NCBI RefSeq assembly: GCF_023101765.2
Contig: NC_064226.1
Span: 10,051,251-10,115,250 of the forward strand
DNA length: 64,000 nucleotides
Reading direction: 5' to 3'
Origin: Spodoptera frugiperda
Lineage: Eukaryota > Arthropoda > Insecta > Lepidoptera > Noctuidae
How positions within the stretch are numbered: position 1 is the first letter of the stretch; every line of letters starts with the position of its first letter. This document shows, one piece after another, positions 1-10,608 of the stretch. Under the pieces are notes generated by a model. That model searched no databases. It was not told the DNA's origin and saw nothing but the letters and a program-made list of their open reading frames with translations. The position numbers were made by a program, and so were the translations under genes.

Positions 1-845
1 TGGTTATACGCGAAGATAACACAAAACAAGACGAACAGTTTTCTGAATCGGAATCAGTAAAGCCGCCATCTTTAGACCATGAACCTGTGGCAAGAAAAGT
101 TGTAATAGGTGTAGGAGGTGTAGCTTTTAAAGTTACAAAGGGTAAAGATTTTGAAAACTCATCCTATTCACCAGGTAGATTAATGGAAGATGGCCGAAGA
201 GTGTGTGATTTTTGTAATAAGACTTTCACCAAACCTTCTCAGTTAAGGTTACATCTTAATATACATTACATGGAAAGACCATTTAGGTGTAGTGTGTGCG
301 CCGTAAGTTTCAGAACTAGAGGGCATCTTCAAAAGCATGAACGTTCAGGATCACACCATAACAAAGTGTCCATGACCTCAACATTTGGGGCTGCTACGTC
401 ATTTAACCCCAGACCATTTCGATGTTCTGATTGTAATATAGCATTCAGAATACACGGCCATCTAGCGAAACATTTAAGAAGCAAAATGCATGTGATGCGG
501 TTGGAGTGTTTGTTCAAATTACCATTCGGTACATTTACGGAAATCGAACGTGCAGGTGTAAGTTTGACAGATATTGACACAACAGACTGTGCAAGTTCGC
601 TTGCTAGCTTACAATCACTAGCAAGAAAGCTACACGAAAAAGATCCAACAAAACTTGAGTATCGGGAGCCTAATGGTGCAACGCACACAGGGTCTTCCAC
701 TGGCAGGGAGTCCTCGGAAGATGAAGATACTGCTGCTTGCGAAAATATGAGTGAAAGTGAAAAAGATATTGAAGGAAAAACTATTGATAGTAACGAAGGT
801 CAAGATAAAGACATGAGAGTTAATTATAGTGCCACAGATATTTAG
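1..845 (+). CDS. shn: C-terminal part of a C2H2 zinc-finger transcription factor, schnurri/HIVEP-like (5' end outside window)
   Basis: The frame is open from base 3 and ends at TAG 843-845, so this is the terminal exon or its 3' part; no start lies in the window. Three C2H2 fingers are visible. The first begins CDFCNKTF and the second CSVCAVSF, back to back with an ERPF linker. The third begins CSDCNIAF after a spacer of about 30 residues. A conserved-looking segment follows (LPFGTF then GVSLTDIDTTDC), then an acidic Ser/Glu-rich tail (SSEDED). A finger pair plus a spaced third finger with an xHVxRLEC-type extension resembles the C-terminal fingers of Drosophila Schnurri, a large nuclear repressor acting with Mad/Medea in Dpp signalling. 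The family call comes from memory of the fingers; another large C2H2 protein is possible. Confidence 0.65.
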   Translation, partial: VIREDNTKQDEQFSESESVKPPSLDHEPVARKVVIGVGGVAFKVTKGKDFENSSYSPGRLMEDGRRVCDFCNKTFTKPSQLRLHLNIHYMERPFRCSVCAVSFRTRGHLQKHERSGSHHNKVSMTSTFGAATSFNPRPFRCSDCNIAFRIHGHLAKHLRSKMHVMRLECLFKLPFGTFTEIERAGVSLTDIDTTDCASSLASLQSLARKLHEKDPTKLEYREPNGATHTGSSTGRESSEDEDTAACENMSESEKDIEGKTIDSNEGQDKDMRVNYSATDI

Positions 846-3018
846 TGCCAAAATTATTTTAAGTAGAATATTTTAATGTGCAATTTTGTTTTGTTATTAA
901 TTTAAGGTGTAACTATTCATACTGGGGTTTGACTCAGCAACGTGTGAAAACAAAACGATGCGCTTTAATTATATTACTATAGGTATATCGCTGTATCTTA
1001 TTTTGATGTAACTGTGAAACTATATATCTTGTAAATATCTCAAATTTGAATAATTTTAAATGTTGTTAAATTTGCTTCCATATTAGGGCTTACATACATA
1101 TTGTATTTGTTATTATAGGTAACTCTTAACTAGGTTTAGTCAAACTATGAAAGTAATTCAGGTGGAAATTTGAAACTGAATACAAAACTACCCATTTTAA
1201 CGTATCCAAAACATTCTTACATAAATATTTTGGTGGTCCATCATATTTTAGGTAAACTACGTTTCAATATCAATGACACATATTGAAATTTCTTAACTGT
1301 AGCAACTTTTTATCTTGATAAGTACCATTATTACTTTTGTATGTATTTTTTATAAAATATATACTTATGATGTATTTACACTGTGTAACATCTACTTCCA
1401 AATCTTTTATCTAAAAATAATTGGCATATCAAAATCCATAAACTAAATTTAGATATACAAAAAAAATCGTTAAAGTCTTCCATATCAAAAATAGTGTTTG
1501 ACTAGATATTAAATTTAACAAGTACAGCCAGGATTAACTACACCAACCAACAAGCATACTTTCAGACTAATTATACCATAAAAAGCTTAATTATATCGTA
1601 TTTTTATTTCGTTAACTTTCGGTAATTTTATACACAAGTTTATAATATATGGTGTATATAAATTGTTTTGTAACTAGTATTCTTGTCGCTTCCAACGTGG
1701 TAAATAAATCGCGTCTGGAAAAATAAAATATCAAAATATACGAGTTTATACAATTAAAGAGTAGGTCCACTATAACTTTTATTAGGAACATAGAAGTTTG
1801 AATATTCTCAAACTTATCAAGTAAACTGATGTAAGTCAGGCATATCAAAGTTAACGTAAATAAAAATAAACGAACAGAACAGAATAGGAATTTCTTGAAA
1901 AGGAAGCAGAACTTTAAATAAATAGAATTGTTTATGTAAATAATAAGTATTACTTATCCATATAGATAACCATATCATGAACCCTATTATATAGAAAGAA
2001 ATATTACAACTTTTAACTGTATAAAATGTTCGTAGTTTTCCAAATTAAGGGCCTATTTTAGTATAAAGATGAACAACATACATTATTGTATAGATGTCTT
2101 CTTTCCATTTCAAAGCGTAAGGGCCGTTGTAAAGTTCGTAATTTTCCCAGTAAGTGTTGCCAGATCGGCACAATGCTATCGTAACTCACAATCGGGTTAA
2201 ATTTATTTCCATTATGTGTTTTGTAGTACATAACATACTGTATAAAAATATATGACTGAAATTTGTTTTAAGAACTATCATAGATACTACTAAACTATCT
2301 GGTATGCATTACGAATCAATGTAAGTACAAAATCTAATGTATATTAATCATTCTGTAAATTGTTATGTTTTGTGAAATGAATACTTAAAAAAATTAAATA
2401 ATATGAAGAGTATCGTAAGCACTTAGTGAGTGCGCTGGCATTGTGCCACAATATACTATATTATAGCTATTTTACATTATTATTGGAACGGTATGTTTGA
2501 AGGAAATGGTGTACTCGTGATTATGGTAGAACTATAGACATAATTTTTTTGATGTATATTATATCGAAAGGGGTTTAATTTTACTAAATTGTTGCAAGAA
2601 ATTTGTAATAAAGGAGTTACATAATTATAATACATTGAGTTATTTAAAATGCACATTTTATTACAACCATCAATCATTGTCAGTTCCCTATATTATATTA
2701 TATCCTTTCTAACTAAAATAATATGTAGATCTCAGGTCCTTATATCAAAAACTTTTGATTAAGTCAGAAAACTTTAAATAGGTTTAGGATGTTATTTTTT
2801 ATCACATAACCGTTTCAAATAATATCAACTGAAATATTTACAAAATAAAAAATTATAGAAGTACTGGTCAGTAAGCCAGATAATTTAATATAACTTGTTT
2901 TGTAAGTACTTATCTTATGTTCCTTGAGAGAATTATGTGCAGCTCTAGTTGCAGAAATTCTTTCTAGCAACGTTTTATTTGATTAGAAACAGTAATTAAA
3001 GTAACTCTATCGCCAACG
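846..3018. other. 3' UTR and AT-rich intergenic DNA
   Basis: This stretch is strongly AT-rich and follows the zinc-finger stop codon. The proximal part is probably 3' UTR. Short open frames on the minus strand (for example 1612-1848 and 2480-2677) are low-complexity, lack recognisable motifs and look like chance. I see no RNA gene and no clear transposon terminus here. Confidence 0.5.
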
Positions 3019-3661
3019 CTTAACTTCGGCTCTTATATAGAGTCGAAGGCGCATCTAGCTGGTAGGAAGTTGGGTATCCTCTCGAAGGTGAGGCGGTACT
3101 TCACACCGAAACAACTGCTGAGCCTGTACCAAGCTCAGGTTCGGTAATGTATGGAGTACTGTTCTCACCTTTGGGACGGCTCGGCCAAATACCAGCTGGA
3201 TGCGCTCGAACACATTGAAAGGCGTGCCAAGAAGCTCATCAATGATGATGCGCTTGTGGAGGCCCGGCTTCAAAGCCTTGAACACAGGCGCAAGGTCGCA
3301 AGCCTTTCCATTTTTTACCGGATACATTTCGGAGAGTGTGCGGGGGAATTGCACAACTTGATTCCCCCTGGTCCTTTTCATCATCGAACCACAAGACAAT
3401 CGGCGAGGCGTCACCGCTTCATGGTAGATATCCCACCCACTCGCACGAAGCGCTTCGCTTCAAGCTTCCTAGTGCGAACTGCTAGGGAGTGGAACTCCTT
3501 GCCGGAGTCTGTGTTTCCTGATGGGTATAACTTGGGTGTCTTCAAGGCCCGAGTGAATAGGTTGCTTATGGGCAGACGTGCTCCACCGTAGGCCGCATCA
3601 TTACTTACCATCAGGTGAGATAGCGGCCAAACGTCGACCCATTAAATGTAAAAAAAAAACA
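3019..3661 (+). mobile_element. 5'-truncated non-LTR retrotransposon (jockey/CR1-like) fragment with decayed reverse-transcriptase C-terminus
   Basis: The frame from about 3022 to 3591 encodes the extreme C-terminal region of a LINE ORF2 protein, beyond the RT core. Recognisable landmarks are MEYCSHLW at 3151, a LEHIERRAKKL segment and a tail with REWNSLP then FKARVNRLL. It is interrupted by a TAA at 3145-3147 exactly before the MEYCSHLW motif, so the fragment cannot be translated as one protein. Downstream, TTACTTACCATCAGGTGAGA at 3600-3619 is, from memory, a common 3'-UTR motif of lepidopteran LINEs, and an A-rich tail starts near 3651. This is a dead, 5'-truncated insertion with markedly higher GC than its flanks. 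Confidence 0.85.
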
Positions 3662-3689
3662 AAATAAAAATTCATGAATTTTGCCGGTG

Positions 3690-3840
3690 ACTGCAGTTTA
3701 GGTGTGTGTCACCTGGATACATAAGATCCACGGTTCGGCACGAATAGGCCGGCTCGTCTGGAGTGATATCGTCCACGGCCTTTATAAGAAACTGATGAGA
3801 ACCAACGCTTGCGTCGTGTTTCGACGTATAAGTGAAGAAA
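3690..3840 (-). repeat. Dispersed repeat copy, same family as 28535-28735
   Basis: Read on the minus strand, this segment carries the string GAGCCGGCC next to ATTCGTGCCGAACC, and an upstream AAGCGTTGGTTC block. The same order of blocks occurs on the plus strand at 28640-28725 (GTCGAGCCGGCCCATTC then TGCCGAAGCATGG). Two diverged copies in opposite orientation within one window show that it is an interspersed repeat. No coding capacity is visible. The class (SINE or LINE tail) is unknown to me. Confidence 0.55.
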
Positions 3841-4419
3841 TCTGAGGCGGAATCCGCCTCTCTCGGTGCATTGTATTGATTATAATCATTCGAGTATTAA
3901 GAATGTTCGTTTCTCGTCTTATTAAGTAAAAAGATTTTAGAGAAGAAAGGAACTACCGATCAGACTGTGGTCAAGGCTGGCGGGCTACTAATGCTGAATT
4001 TTTTTATGAGACGCGGCATGGTATGTTACTACGTCATGTGCAAGGTGCAACATTAGTTTTTTTGCCTTAAGCAATATCATGTGTTGCCAGTATTGCTATA
4101 CACAAGAGAACTGCAAATGAAACTCTAAACAGTTTGATTAGTTGTTTTATTTTGGGGGGGGCACAAAAGAAAACCGACGCGGATCCAAATCAATGCCACG
4201 CCGCCACTGGTCTAATGCAAATGAATACAAATCATATTGTTTTTGTATTGTTGGCTTTCCTCTTATTTATAATTTGCAAGAAATTAGTAGGTAAATGGTA
4301 TACAGGAATTTGTAAAAATAAAAACACATCTATGAATTTAAACAGCCTTATTATTTATCTTATGACATATTAGGTACATTACAATATTTCGATATAATTA
4401 ATAGATTCTTCATTCTTCT

Positions 4420-6274
4420 TCAACGAGCATCAAAGACAACCACTGTAAATGGCAGTTAAGGATAATTATAAATTATTAAAGTACATGCACACACACACAC
4501 CTAGAATATTCCAAATAAGCCATGCTGTAGTAATAAATAAAAAAAAATAAGCAAACATTCTGTTGTGTTAGCAGCTTGAAATTTAATTTAGGGTCTCAGA
4601 ACCGTTTACTGATAATATTAAAAAGCATACTATATTTCAATAAAAGATTAGTGAATTTTGCAAAACTAATATTAGATGTATGTGTAGAGCTGAAGATCAA
4701 GCTCTGATGAGGCCTATGTCCAGCAGTGGACAAGAACAGGCTGATGATGATGAATAGTATTACAAGAACATTGTACTCACCATAGTCCCAGTGAAGCAAA
4801 TAAAAAAATTCTAGCACATAATTGCGAACCATACACACCAAGCAAAGCATTATGTTTTAGTTTTAATAAATAAAAAATATTTTTTAGAATATGTTGCCGA
4901 AAAAAATATTAAAATATGGGGAAAGGAAAAGTTACAGAGCATGCTAGGCTAAGGGTTGATTTAGCAAAAACTTGAGCCTCTCTCTTTATCTGTCTTTATT
5001 TTTACAACTGTATTAAAATAATCTTACGCATGCTTTAAGAGGGCAATCTATTACAAATTGCAATTTAACTATGAAAGTGTATTTTATGATTTTAAAGAAT
5101 TTTAGTGTTAAATCAGGTCTTTCCAACGCAATGGGACAAGGACACTGGACATGATAATGAAAAGCAAAGCATCAACATGTGTTCACACAATAATAACAGA
5201 TATATTTAACCTATTGAGAGCCATGGGCATCTACGGTGATTAGTCGGGTTAACAAATTGTAAATGGAAAATATTGACTTTGTACATTAACAGATATCCAT
5301 GGCTGTCAAAACGCTAAATATATACACACTCATAAAATTATGTTCACCATGCTAATCCCAGAAAATAACTAAAGGCATAATATTAATAAAATGTGATACC
5401 CAGTACCTCACAAAATAAAATAAATACCTAATTAAATAGTCATGTATCTATAGGTATTTATGTCATGCACAATGTGAAATGTTTGTGGTCTGGTGAACAG
5501 GTCTATGAGACACAATAGAAAACATGTTGTGTCTTGTGCAGACCAGCGCTCCAGCATACTACAGGTTAAATAACCAAGGTAAGACTACATCTGGCTGCAC
5601 TTAATAGGAATTATCTGTGCTACTACTTCTTTTGCTACCACAGTGCGTAGAATGAAACATAGAGTAGCATTGTGACTGCCAACAAAATACTTGACGAAAC
5701 ATAGTTATACTCTACCTGATTTGTTTACAAACATTTCACATGGAAATTGGTCCCAGTACACACTACATATAAGTATGAAAGTTTAAAAAAAGGATACATC
5801 TTTTTGTTCGCTTCTTGTACATTATCCTGTAACCACATTCTCTGCACCTTATTGGGTCTCTTGGTTTTATTTCATTTTCCCGATGGCATTCTGAAAGAAA
5901 GAATTTCGGCATAATTTTATGGTAAAGGATATTTAATTGACTACACTTGGATACATTTGAGTTGTAACAATTTCATAGTTGATTATAAACTACATGAGAA
6001 GACAGGTACAAAATTATTCCTAGAGTAAATTTACATTTCTGAAAATACCACTCAGAGTAACAAAAAACATAAATACTTTCGCATTTAGAATATTTGTAGA
6101 ATAACTGGGTATTGCTTGTTAATGTAGATTGATCTAATACGTAAATAATAATAATATTTTGGTGTAAATTGTTACAAAATATAACCACAATTATGAAAAC
6201 ACCACGTTACCTCCACAAACATAAATCATTGGAACTTTAGTCACTGATGATTCCTTGTTGTTTGAATCAGCCAT
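4420..6274 (-). CDS. Rpb12: DNA-directed RNA polymerases I, II and III subunit RPABC4 (Rpb12/Polr2k)
   Basis: A small zinc-binding subunit shared by all three nuclear RNA polymerases. Three coding exons on the minus strand join cleanly: 6211-6274, 5798-5890 and 4420-4442, giving 59 residues. All junctions are GT-AG (donors GTAACG and GTATCC; acceptors TTTCAG and TTACAG). The zinc ribbon is complete: C20-x2-C23 (CGEC) and C37-x2-C40 (CREC). The conserved block YRIMYKKRTKR and the universal terminus LVVFDAR are present. The last exon contributes only 23 nt (seven and two-thirds codons plus the stop). Reading straight past the second exon gives a non-homologous tail, so the distant 23-nt exon is needed. 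The 1.36-kb second intron contains an RTE-type repeat tail. A TGACA/TGTCA-type motif cluster lies 135-175 bp upstream of the ATG. Confidence 0.95.
4690..4757 (+). repeat. RTE-type LINE 3' tail with ATG microsatellite (inside RPABC4 intron 2)
   Basis: The string CCTATGTCCAGCAGTGGAC followed shortly by GGCTGATGATGATGA is, from memory, the hallmark 3' end of RTE LINEs scattered through lepidopteran genomes. Only the tail is present here. A CA dinucleotide run sits nearby at 4489-4501. Confidence 0.65.
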
Positions 6275-6408
6275 TTTATAAGTATATAAAGCCTAGGCAA
6301 TATAACAAACAAATTCCTTTATCTGCTTTACAGTATATGTAAAAAGTTAATGTACTTTATAGACTGTGTTAGCGCTCGCTGCCGTTCGTTGATTCCAGAT
6401 AAGTAAAG

Positions 6409-6449
6409 TTGTCAATTCGTTGACGTCGTATTTTAACTGTCAATGTCAT
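6409..6449. promoter_or_regulatory. TGTCA/TTGAC motif cluster upstream of RPABC4
   Basis: The plus strand shows GTTGTCAATTCGTTGACGTC and then AACTGTCAATGTCAT, 135-175 bp upstream of the minus-strand ATG at 6274. Similar clusters precede the three neighbouring housekeeping genes. A promoter role is inferred from position and recurrence only. Confidence 0.45.
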
Positions 6450-6584
6450 AGATACGCAAAGTCATAGATATCTGACTAGCGTGTCGCGTCGCGTGTCGTG
6501 GTGTCTTAAGTAAAAGATTGAAAACTTCCTAAATATTTTGTTTTTTTAGTCATAAGCGTAATATAATTTAATTTTGTATCATTA

Positions 6585-6760
6585 TGGCATGTAATATGCC
6601 ATACAATGTACACCCAATATTCAACATTTGTTTTTAAATAAGTCCCATGTAATAGGGAGTAAACCTAATTGCCATTTACTGGGCATATTATAATTTCAGA
6701 CTTCGTACTACTACTGAGAAATTATCGAATAAAGCCCCAGTAATACTTTGTAATAAATTA
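6585..6760 (-). repeat. Truncated copy of the tRNA-headed SINE (body only)
   Basis: This matches the body of the SINE at 36348-36648 in the same orientation: ACAATGTACACCCA, AAGTCCCATGTAA, ACTACTGAGAAATT and CCCCAGTAATACTTT occur in order. The tRNA-like head with A and B boxes is absent, so it is a 5'-truncated copy. It lies between the RPABC4 5' end and the THAP gene. Confidence 0.7.
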
Positions 6761-6849
6761 CTCCATAAATAAACTATTTTTAAACCGCAGTTGTTTAAAA
6801 AACCATAAATAATTATTATTCATTGTACTCAGTACCTATCTACCCACAA

Positions 6850-7000
6850 CACCTGCTGCCCCGAGTTTGTTGCGGACTGCCCAGCGGGTTACCAGGGCTC
6901 AGGGTGGAAGAGCAGGAGTAGTAATGGGGTGGTTTTTAGAGTGTGATACTGTTTCTCGCCTCACTCAAGGCGGAAAAGTCATTGGACGACTACCTCAAAA
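6850..7000 (+). repeat. Dispersed moth repeat ending CCTCACTCAAGGCGG
   Basis: A GC-richer block within AT-rich DNA ends with CTCGCCTCACTCAAGGCGG and AAGTCATTGGACGA. A second partial copy with CTTGCCTCGCCCAAGGCGG is at 10155-10215, showing it is an interspersed element. No open frame is visible. Confidence 0.5.
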
Positions 7001-7319
7001 AAAAGAAACTTACGATAAGTACATAACCACATCTTAATGGGCGCTTTCACAAGACATATTAGGGGCGGTTTAATTTAAAAAATGCTTATTACATTATTTA
7101 TATTTTTTGTACATGATTAATGTAATAACTATGTATATAGAAGAGTTTTATAAAATACTATGGCCAAATTTTCTTTAACTTGCTTTCAACACGCTATCAA
7201 ACTTAAAAAATAAAAAAGTCTTCAAGCATTTTAAAAATATGTTATAATTTATTCAAAAAAAAAATTTGATTTTTTGTTATACATAAAAATTCGTCGATTC
7301 ACAGCTTTTCTAGCCAGGA

Positions 7320-7450
7320 GTTTGTGTCTACCCCGGAATTGAACCTCCACCAGCGCCCCTGGTAAATGACCTGAGCGTTTCAACACTGCCGCAAACGCCA
7401 CCGGAGTGAGAAGAGCGACACTAACCAATAGGCTATGTAACGTTTCAACG
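7320..7450 (-). repeat. Possible tRNA-derived SINE fragment
   Basis: On the minus strand the segment contains GGAGGTTCAATTCC, a B-box-like GGTTCAATTCC sequence, within a GC-richer island. No convincing A box is seen and no cloverleaf can be drawn, so a SINE remnant is likelier than a tRNA gene. Confidence 0.25.
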
Positions 7451-7540
7451 TTTGAGCACGTTACTCGTGTATAAGAGTCCCATTGTTACTTGAAACAAGT
7501 ATAGCTTTTCTCAGTCATTTATGTGAGATAATCATTATTT

Positions 7541-9943
7541 TCATATTACTTTTTGTTTTAATTTTGTAGTTTTGAGATCTGCGATTCTTTTCCCCTGTCG
7601 CCTTACTTTTTCATTTAGTCTTTTAATTTGTTTTGCTTGTTTCTGTATTTTTTCCTTTAATTTATTTATAATATGAAGTGTGTGACCCTGGAACAAATAA
7701 AAGTTATTTATTAATTTCTGGCAGTCTTACCACTTATTCCAGTGTGCTATTAGTATCAGGCGTTTGGCTTTTTGCTAGTTTGACCAGATATCAGATAATA
7801 TGCACACCTGTACCTGTATGATTTATGGTATATTTAGCATTTAAAATCATTACCGATACATCTGTAACACCATCTTTCGAGATGAATCCAGAACTAGTTC
7901 CATGTATGTTTTCATTCACAGGTCTGGCTAGAGGCTGCAACATAAAAACACACATTATAATTTGTTTGATCCAATCCAACCTGGATTTCTCTATTGATCA
8001 TATCCTTGTATTTTAACTTTCTTATGAGACTGAGACATACTAAATTAATTATTATGTTTTTCGGAATTCATGAATAGCTTGAAAGTAGCAAAGTTCCTCA
8101 TTAAACAGATGCAATTATATATTGGTCTTCGCTCTAACATAGTGTATTTGTATGTTACAATGTTAGTCCTGGATAGCGGAGAATCCTGAATTGGGGTGTA
8201 TATTCATACACAGAAACTTGCACAAACAACAGCCAGACCAAAAAACGAAGTTATTAATGTCTTCTTAAAACACTCACATCTTGATTAGAGTAAATACTAG
8301 GACTATGTTCTGGGGTACTGTGTTCCAGTGGCATATCTTCACTTTTTATATACACGTAATCCAATGTTGCAACTTCATTTTCATCTCTTTCAAATAGCAT
8401 ACCAGAGACTTTTGGTCTAGTTGGAGGCTGCAACATACAAAAAAATATGATGAATGAATAAGAGACCCATGACCCTATTTATGAATATAAATAAGTAATA
8501 TACAAACATATTTTTTATATTAAACAATTTCATGAACTGTATTGTTATACCAATCACACCCTGTCATTTGATATTTGTGATGTACTTGTGGAAAATATTT
8601 GACTATAATACAATATGGAATGTATAGGTACTAAAAATCTGAACTATCTGTCATCAGCATCAGAAGGTGAACTTCCAGTAACTTGATGAATAAGTTGAAA
8701 GAGAATGCCCAAAAATGTTTGGAGGAAAATCCAGAATAAATCCAGAGCAAAAATATTATTTTAATCTCTAACTCTAGGTTTATATTTATATCATTCTCAT
8801 TTCAATTGTGTTTAATAAAAAGGTAAAGTTTGTAGGGGCTGATCAAAACAATGCTACAAATTTCATAGTTAGTATTATGAGTTACCAGTAGAGTTTGTGA
8901 TGGTAGCGCCCCATCACGTAGTTTTACTATATTCATTGTTCGATTAAAACAGGAATCTTCAAAATGAAGTGAACAAACGAAGATATATTTTCTTCCAGTG
9001 TCTATGTTCTCCACACCAATTATCTCCAGCCAAGCACTTCTACTTGGTTCAATGATAGGCAAACTAAAAAGAAAATTTATTGAATTTATTATTCAGCATT
9101 AAGCAGAGTCAGTTACATTCTACAGTAGAACTCCAATTATCCGAATTAATGTGGACCGGGACCCATTCGGATAATCAAATATTCGGATAATCGGATTTAA
9201 AAAAGAAAAGATGCCATTGAAGAGAATAAAAGTTACGTTTTGATATTGCACTATTTTTTTATTGAATTAAATTGCGGGGGGAAGTCAGTGTAGGCACAAC
9301 GGCAAGTTAAGACAAGTCAAGTCAAGACTTGACGCGCAAACACTGGCTTCGCGGGGGGGAGAATAATAGCGCACTTAGACATTTTTGGACAATTTTTGTG
9401 ATTCGGATAATCGGCGATTCGGATAGTCGGAGTTCGGATAATTGGAGTTCTACTGTAACAAATTTAATATGTGGAAAATACCCTAAAGTGGTATATTAAA
9501 TAAATAGAATAGTGGAATAATTGTTAATATCCAATATTTCCACTTTTGTATTATTATTATACTTAGGTCTGTATAAATTGTAATGTAATGTAAATGTAAA
9601 TATTATAATTGCTGATAACATCGATTTTTTGGATAAACTGGAGAGTCACAGTGCCCTTCCAAAAATCTTTTTATTAGTGGAGACTAATAAAAAGAATAAA
9701 AAGAAGAAGTGAAGAATAATAAGAAGAATAAAAAGAAGGGCACTGTGAGATATAAAAAATTCTATGTAACTATATAAGTACATCGAAGAAGGCTGAGACC
9801 AAAATAATTGCAGTAAGCACACTTGAATAGATTAGAGAACAGAGATATTTCAATGAAATATTCAGTACTTACCGATGTAATGTTACATCTGGCGGTTTAC
9901 TAGCAGTTTTGGTGCCACATCCAATTATACTGCACTGCGGCAT
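7541..9943 (-). CDS. THAP-domain DNA-binding protein with C-terminal coiled coil
   Basis: Five coding exons on the minus strand join in frame: 9873-9943, 8886-9063, 8278-8427, 7854-7934 and 7541-7687 (208 residues, GT-AG throughout). Residues 1-83 form a THAP zinc finger, a C2CH sequence-specific DNA-binding domain. The ligands are C4 and C9 (MPQCSIIGC) and C54 with H57 (CSLHF). W35 and a terminal ALPSQ, matching the usual AVPT-type box, are also present. Residues 84-160 are a linker encoded by two exons that both start (Q)P-x-x-RP. Residues 161-208 are a Lys/Glu-rich coiled coil (NKLKEKIQKQAKQIKRL), as in THAP1-type proteins, which probably drives dimerisation. No DHxY HCF-1-binding motif is present. 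The gene is head to head with the ARL14EP-like gene. Two MITEs sit in intron 1. Confidence 0.88.
9123..9455. mobile_element. 333-bp MITE with 23-bp inverted repeats and TA target duplication (pogo/Tigger-like)
   Basis: The left end CAGTAGAACTCCAATTATCC at 9123 is mirrored by the reverse complement ending at 9455 (GGATAATTGGAGTTCTACTG). TA flanks both ends (9121-9122 and 9456-9457). The interior repeats TTCGGATAAT several times in both orientations as subterminal motifs. TA duplications plus CAGTAGAAC-type ends fit pogo/Tigger-type non-autonomous elements of the Tc1/mariner superfamily. It lies in intron 1 of the THAP gene and has no coding capacity. Confidence 0.88.
9646..9748. mobile_element. 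103-bp foldback MITE
   Basis: Terminal inverted repeats TCACAGTGCCCTTC (9646-9659) and GAAGGGCACTGTGA (9735-9748) are perfect over 14 bp. Just inside the left end is a perfect 12-bp-arm hairpin, CTTTTTATTAGT / ACTAATAAAAAG (9667-9694, 4-nt loop), followed by AAG/AATAA-rich sequence. It is in THAP intron 1, about 190 bp from the pogo-like MITE. I cannot assign a superfamily. Confidence 0.75.
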
Positions 9944-10021
9944 CCTATCCTTTACTGATATTTATCACTACTTCAGCATAACAACAACACGAAATCCAAA
10001 TAAAATTAAAATATTTCGGAT

Positions 10022-10058
10022 ATTGACTATTGACAGTGACAGATCACCTGGGCCGTCA
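10022..10058. promoter_or_regulatory. TTGACAGTGACAG motif cluster upstream of the THAP gene
   Basis: ATTGACTATTGACAGTGACA at 10022-10041, followed by CCGTCAATC, lies 79-115 bp upstream of the THAP start codon (minus strand). It is one of four similar clusters, each upstream of a gene in the 4.4-15.6 kb block. Confidence 0.45.
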
Positions 10059-10154
10059 ATCTTTGAATCTTCTTAACACAGATAACAAAATCGTACTGTC
10101 AGCTAAACTTCGAAAAGTAGGAAATAGGCATATCTAGGAACAGAGTGATTTTAA

Positions 10155-10215
10155 GTCAGTAAGGCACTCCCTCTTGCCTCGCCCAAGGCGGAAAAATCAT
10201 AAGACGATTATTCTC
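10155..10215 (+). repeat. Partial copy of the CCTCGCCCAAGGCGG repeat
   Basis: This contains ACTCCCTCTTGCCTCGCCCA and AAGGCGG, then AATCATAAGACGATTATTC, matching the end of the element at 6850-7000. It lies in the intergenic space between the divergent THAP and ARL14EP-like genes. Confidence 0.5.
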
Positions 10216-10437
10216 CACAAATAAAAGTATGGATGTGGCAGTAAATCTTCGTAATTGTCATGTTTATAACCCATCATTCATAGATTAATAAACAGCATTA
10301 TGAAGTCCTGCTAGACTAAGCGAACTAAAAAAACGTGACGATTTTTTATACATTGACTGATTATTTCATAGATTATTCCAATAAACTCCAAAGGAAATTG
10401 ATGCCAGTGCCACTTTGCAACACTTCAAAACAAGAAA

Positions 10438-10490
10438 CGTCAAACTAGACCGATTTGCCGTTTGTCACTGTCAGTGTCAAATGTGTCAAC
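10438..10490. promoter_or_regulatory. TGTCA/TGACA-type motif cluster upstream of the ARL14EP-like gene
   Basis: Five TGTCA/CGTCA pentamers fall in 53 bp (CGTCAAAC, TTTGTCACTGTCAGTGTCAA, ATGTGTCAAC), 119-171 bp upstream of the ATG at 10609. It belongs to the recurrent set described for this block. It lies about 400 bp from the opposing THAP cluster, so each gene of the divergent pair has its own. Confidence 0.45.
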
Positions 10491-10608
10491 TATTGTGTTG
10501 AACAATATAAATATAATATAATATTAAATATATTTACAGGTAATATTATTGTGTCAAAAAGTCTTTTAATATATTTTAATCCTGCACCGAAAGAAAAGAA
10601 TTGTCAAT

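Noticed and set aside
4134..4373. 79-codon plus-strand frame with a hydrophobic stretch, starting next to a G7-8 run
   Set aside because: Low-complexity, no recognisable domain, AT-driven hydrophobicity; not supported as a gene.
5280..5310. Alternative RPABC4 last exon with a TTTTGACAGC string after TATTTAG
   Set aside because: The phase does not fit the donor and gives a stop at once; the exon at 4420-4442 matches perfectly.
5780..5797. Read-through end of RPABC4 after its second exon
   Set aside because: It would give a non-homologous tail. The family terminus is found intact in a 23-nt exon at 4420-4442 with good splice sites.
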